From Bradyrhizobium mercantei (GTDB lineage Bacteria > Pseudomonadota > Alphaproteobacteria > Rhizobiales > Xanthobacteraceae): 64,000 bases of DNA. Position numbers and translations under genes: made by a program. The notes under the pieces were generated by a model, which was not told the DNA's origin, did not search any database, and saw only the letters and a program-made list of their open reading frames with translations. Every line of letters begins with the position of its first letter. Position 1 is the stretch's first letter. Positions 61,957-64,000 of this stretch are shown here, one piece after another. Where the stretch lies: assembly GCF_001982635.1 (NCBI RefSeq), contig NZ_MKFI01000005.1:330479-394478 (forward strand). The letters are read 5' to 3'.

Positions 61957-63246
61957 ATGAACACGGCAACGACCGGGGATCTCGACATCCCCGCCGACAT
62001 CGCGGCAACCCTCGTCGATCCCGTCGCCTATGCCGACGACCGCATCCACGACAGCTATCGCTGGCTGCGCGCCAACAATCCGCTCGGGATCGCGCGGACC
62101 GAGAAGTTCGATCCGTTCTGGGTGGTGACCAAGCACGCGCACATCCAGGCGATCAGCCGGCAGAACGACCTGTTCCACAATGCCGACCGGCCGACCACGC
62201 TGACGACGCAGGCGCTCGAGGAGCGCGTCCGCAAGATCACCGGCACCCCCAATCTGGTGCGCTCGCTGGTGCAGATGGACGCACCCGACCATCCGAAATA
62301 CCGCGCGCTGACCCAGGGCTGGTTCATGCCGAATAATCTCGGCAAGTTCGAAGCCCGCGTCCGCGAGATCGCGCGCGCCACGGTGCAGCGCATGCTCGAT
62401 CGCGGCGGCGCCTGCGATTTCGTCGAGGACGTCGCGCTCGGCTATCCCCTGCACGTCATCATGGAAATCCTCGGCGTGCCCGAGGCGGACGAGCCGCGCA
62501 TGCTCAAGCTGACGCAGGAATTGTTCGGCCCGCAGGACCCCGACACCGCGCGCGTCCGCGACGCGCTGAGCGCGGAGCAGGTCTCCGTGATGTTGCAGGC
62601 GATCATCGCCGACTTCTCCGCCTATTTCCGCAAGATCACCGAGGAGCGCCGGCAGAATCCGCGCGACGATCTCGCCACCGTCATTGCCAATGCGAAGATC
62701 GGCGGCGACTACATGCCGGAGCATGATCAGACCAGCTATTACATGATCGTCGCGACCGCGGGCCACGACACCACCTCATCCTCGACCGCGGGTGCGATCT
62801 GGGCGCTGGCGAGGGACCCCGCGGAATTCGCCAAGGTGAAGGCCAATCCGGAATTGATCCCGGGCCTGGTCGACGAGTCGATCCGATGGATGACGCCGGT
62901 CAAGCATTTCATGCGCTCGGCCACTGCGGATACCGAGCTCGGCGGCCGCAAGATCGCCAAGGGCGACTGGCTGATGCTGTGCTACGCCTCGGGCAACCGC
63001 GACGAGGAGGTGTTCGAGGAACCCGATCGCTTCCGCAGCGACCGCAAGCCCAACCGCCACGTCGCGTTCGGCTATGGCGCCCATCTCTGCCTTGGCCAGT
63101 ATCTGGCGAAGCTCGAGATGCGCATCCTGTTCGAGGAACTGCTGCCGCATTTGAAATCGCTCTCGCTCGACGGCGAGGTGAAGATGACGCAGGCCTATTT
63201 CGTCAACGGCCCGAAGAAGCTGCCGATCCGGTTCGAGGTGAGTTGA
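61957..63246 (+). CDS. Cytochrome P450
   Basis: A 429-residue bacterial P450. The I-helix is AGHDTT at 268-273, the ExxR pair is E307/R310, and the haem-ligand loop is FGYGAHLCLG with C378. The start at 61957 has GAGG upstream; an ATG at 61933 lacks a ribosome site. No ferredoxin or reductase gene is adjacent. It converges on an acyl-CoA ligase gene, which may suggest lipid or terpenoid acid metabolism. Confidence 0.94.
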   Translation: MNTATTGDLDIPADIAATLVDPVAYADDRIHDSYRWLRANNPLGIARTEKFDPFWVVTKHAHIQAISRQNDLFHNADRPTTLTTQALEERVRKITGTPNLVRSLVQMDAPDHPKYRALTQGWFMPNNLGKFEARVREIARATVQRMLDRGGACDFVEDVALGYPLHVIMEILGVPEADEPRMLKLTQELFGPQDPDTARVRDALSAEQVSVMLQAIIADFSAYFRKITEERRQNPRDDLATVIANAKIGGDYMPEHDQTSYYMIVATAGHDTTSSSTAGAIWALARDPAEFAKVKANPELIPGLVDESIRWMTPVKHFMRSATADTELGGRKIAKGDWLMLCYASGNRDEEVFEEPDRFRSDRKPNRHVAFGYGAHLCLGQYLAKLEMRILFEELLPHLKSLSLDGEVKMTQAYFVNGPKKLPIRFEVS

Positions 63247-63253
63247 TATCTAT

Positions 63254-63378
63254 CCGTCATTGCGAGGAGCGGAGCGACGAAGCAATCCATGCTTCGGCAT
63301 ATGCGGAGCGAATGGATTGCTTCGCTGAGCCTGTCATCCGGCGGCGCTTCGTGCCGACCGGGTGGCTCGCAATGACGG
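63254..63378. repeat. Palindromic intergenic repeat, family D
   Basis: The ends CCGTCATTGCGAG (63254-63266) and CTCGCAATGACGG (63366-63378) are exact reverse complements. Inside, GAAGCAATCCAT and ATGGATTGCTTC form a second exact pair. It lies between the convergent P450 and acyl-CoA ligase genes. Confidence 0.92.
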
Positions 63379-63385
63379 AGAAACG

Positions 63386-64000
63386 TCACTCCAGCATCTT
63401 CCGCAGCTCTGCCTTCGCGACCTTCTCCAGCGTCGAGCGCGGCATCTCGTCGACGAAGCGGATCTCGCGGGGCACCTTGAAGTCGGCGAGCGCGGCGCGG
63501 CACGCGGTCATGACCTTGTCGTGCAGATCGGCCGGCAAGGACGCGACGCCGGCCTGCGGGATGATGAAGACGACCGGCACCTCGTCCAGCATCGGATGCT
63601 TCTTCGCCACCACGGCGGCCTCGCGGACGCCCGGTACCACCGCGATCACCTGCTCGATCTCGGAGGCCGCGACATTCTCGCCGCCGACCTTCAGCATGTC
63701 CTTGGAGCGATCGCCGAACTTGATATAGCCGTGCTCCAGCATCGTGACGCGGTCGCCGGTGATGAAATAGCCGTGCTCGTCAAAACTCTCGCGCGTGGCC
63801 GTCTCGTTGTGCAGATATTCGGCGAACAGCGACAGGCGGGGAATGCCCTTGATCAGCAGATTGCCGGTCTCGCCGACGCCGGTCGCCGTGCCGTCATCAT
63901 TGGTAATGCGGATTTCGTATTCCGGCGCGGCGCGGCCGATCGACATCGGCGTGTTCGGCTGATCGACCTCGCCGATGATGCCGTGGGTGATGGTCTCGGT
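63386..64000 (-). CDS. AMP-forming acyl-CoA ligase (C-terminal part, cut by window edge)
   Basis: The visible 204 residues are the C-terminal part of an ANL ligase. It opens with TETITHGIIGEVDQPN, which is the A5 motif, then the A8 hinge DRSKDMLKVGGENVAASEIE, and ends RSTLEKVAKAELRKMLE with the A10 lysine region. The reading frame continues past base 64000. It activates a carboxylic acid, and crotonobetaine/carnitine-like CoA ligases are similar. The substrate is not determined. Confidence 0.9.
   Translation of the reverse strand, partial: TETITHGIIGEVDQPNTPMSIGRAAPEYEIRITNDDGTATGVGETGNLLIKGIPRLSLFAEYLHNETATRESFDEHGYFITGDRVTMLEHGYIKFGDRSKDMLKVGGENVAASEIEQVIAVVPGVREAAVVAKKHPMLDEVPVVFIIPQAGVASLPADLHDKVMTACRAALADFKVPREIRFVDEMPRSTLEKVAKAELRKMLE

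Overview
The window is high-GC chromosomal DNA from an alphaproteobacterium, most likely a Bradyrhizobium or close relative (Nitrobacteraceae). This rests on the order of the housekeeping genes, the GC-rich codon use, and several families of short palindromic intergenic repeats of the kind common in that group. The genus is an inference. No rRNA, tRNA, CRISPR array or intact insertion sequence was seen.

Left (1-8.4 kb): a minus-strand housekeeping block, in transcription order murJ, trpS, a universal stress protein gene, a NifU-like gene, tsaB, rimI, fur, a HAD phosphatase and miaB (cut by the window edge). An adenosine-kinase-type sugar kinase follows on the plus strand. 8.5-14.8 kb: a complete type I restriction-modification operon (hsdR-hsdM-hsdS), partly lower in GC than its surroundings, with repeats on both sides.

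15-44 kb is accessory metabolism in short units: an acyl-CoA ligase, two serine hydrolases, succinate-semialdehyde dehydrogenase, a TonB-dependent siderophore receptor with an iron-control-like upstream site, and an amino-acid cluster (binding protein, GntR regulator, FAD oxidase). It continues with a SulP transporter fused to STAS and cyclic-nucleotide-binding domains, a MetX-like hydrolase with a crotonase, purC, pirin, a GNAT acetyltransferase, a membrane-anchored AraC regulator, DUF1330, PrpD, an FUSC transporter, and a MATE-DUF2867-isomerase operon.

44-53 kb is the replication gene block on the minus strand: rpsT, dnaA, dnaN, recF, gyrB, murA. A small GIY-YIG nuclease gene sits between dnaN and recF, tightly bracketed by inverted palindromes. 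A gene-free 1.2 kb stretch with one perfect DnaA box lies between rpsT and dnaA. The murA product has Asp where fosfomycin-sensitive enzymes have Cys.

53-64 kb holds a small membrane protein, msrA, a Wza-like export lipoprotein, dienelactone and alpha/beta hydrolases, a two-subunit molybdenum hydroxylase with a Tat signal, an HD-GYP protein with a degenerate receiver, a cytochrome P450, and the 3' part of a second acyl-CoA ligase.

The most interesting feature is the set of small palindromic elements. At least seven families occur between genes, several show compensatory stem changes between copies, and one family frames the GIY-YIG gene in a way that resembles a REP-associated nuclease cassette. 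A 111-112 bp non-palindromic repeat is present twice.
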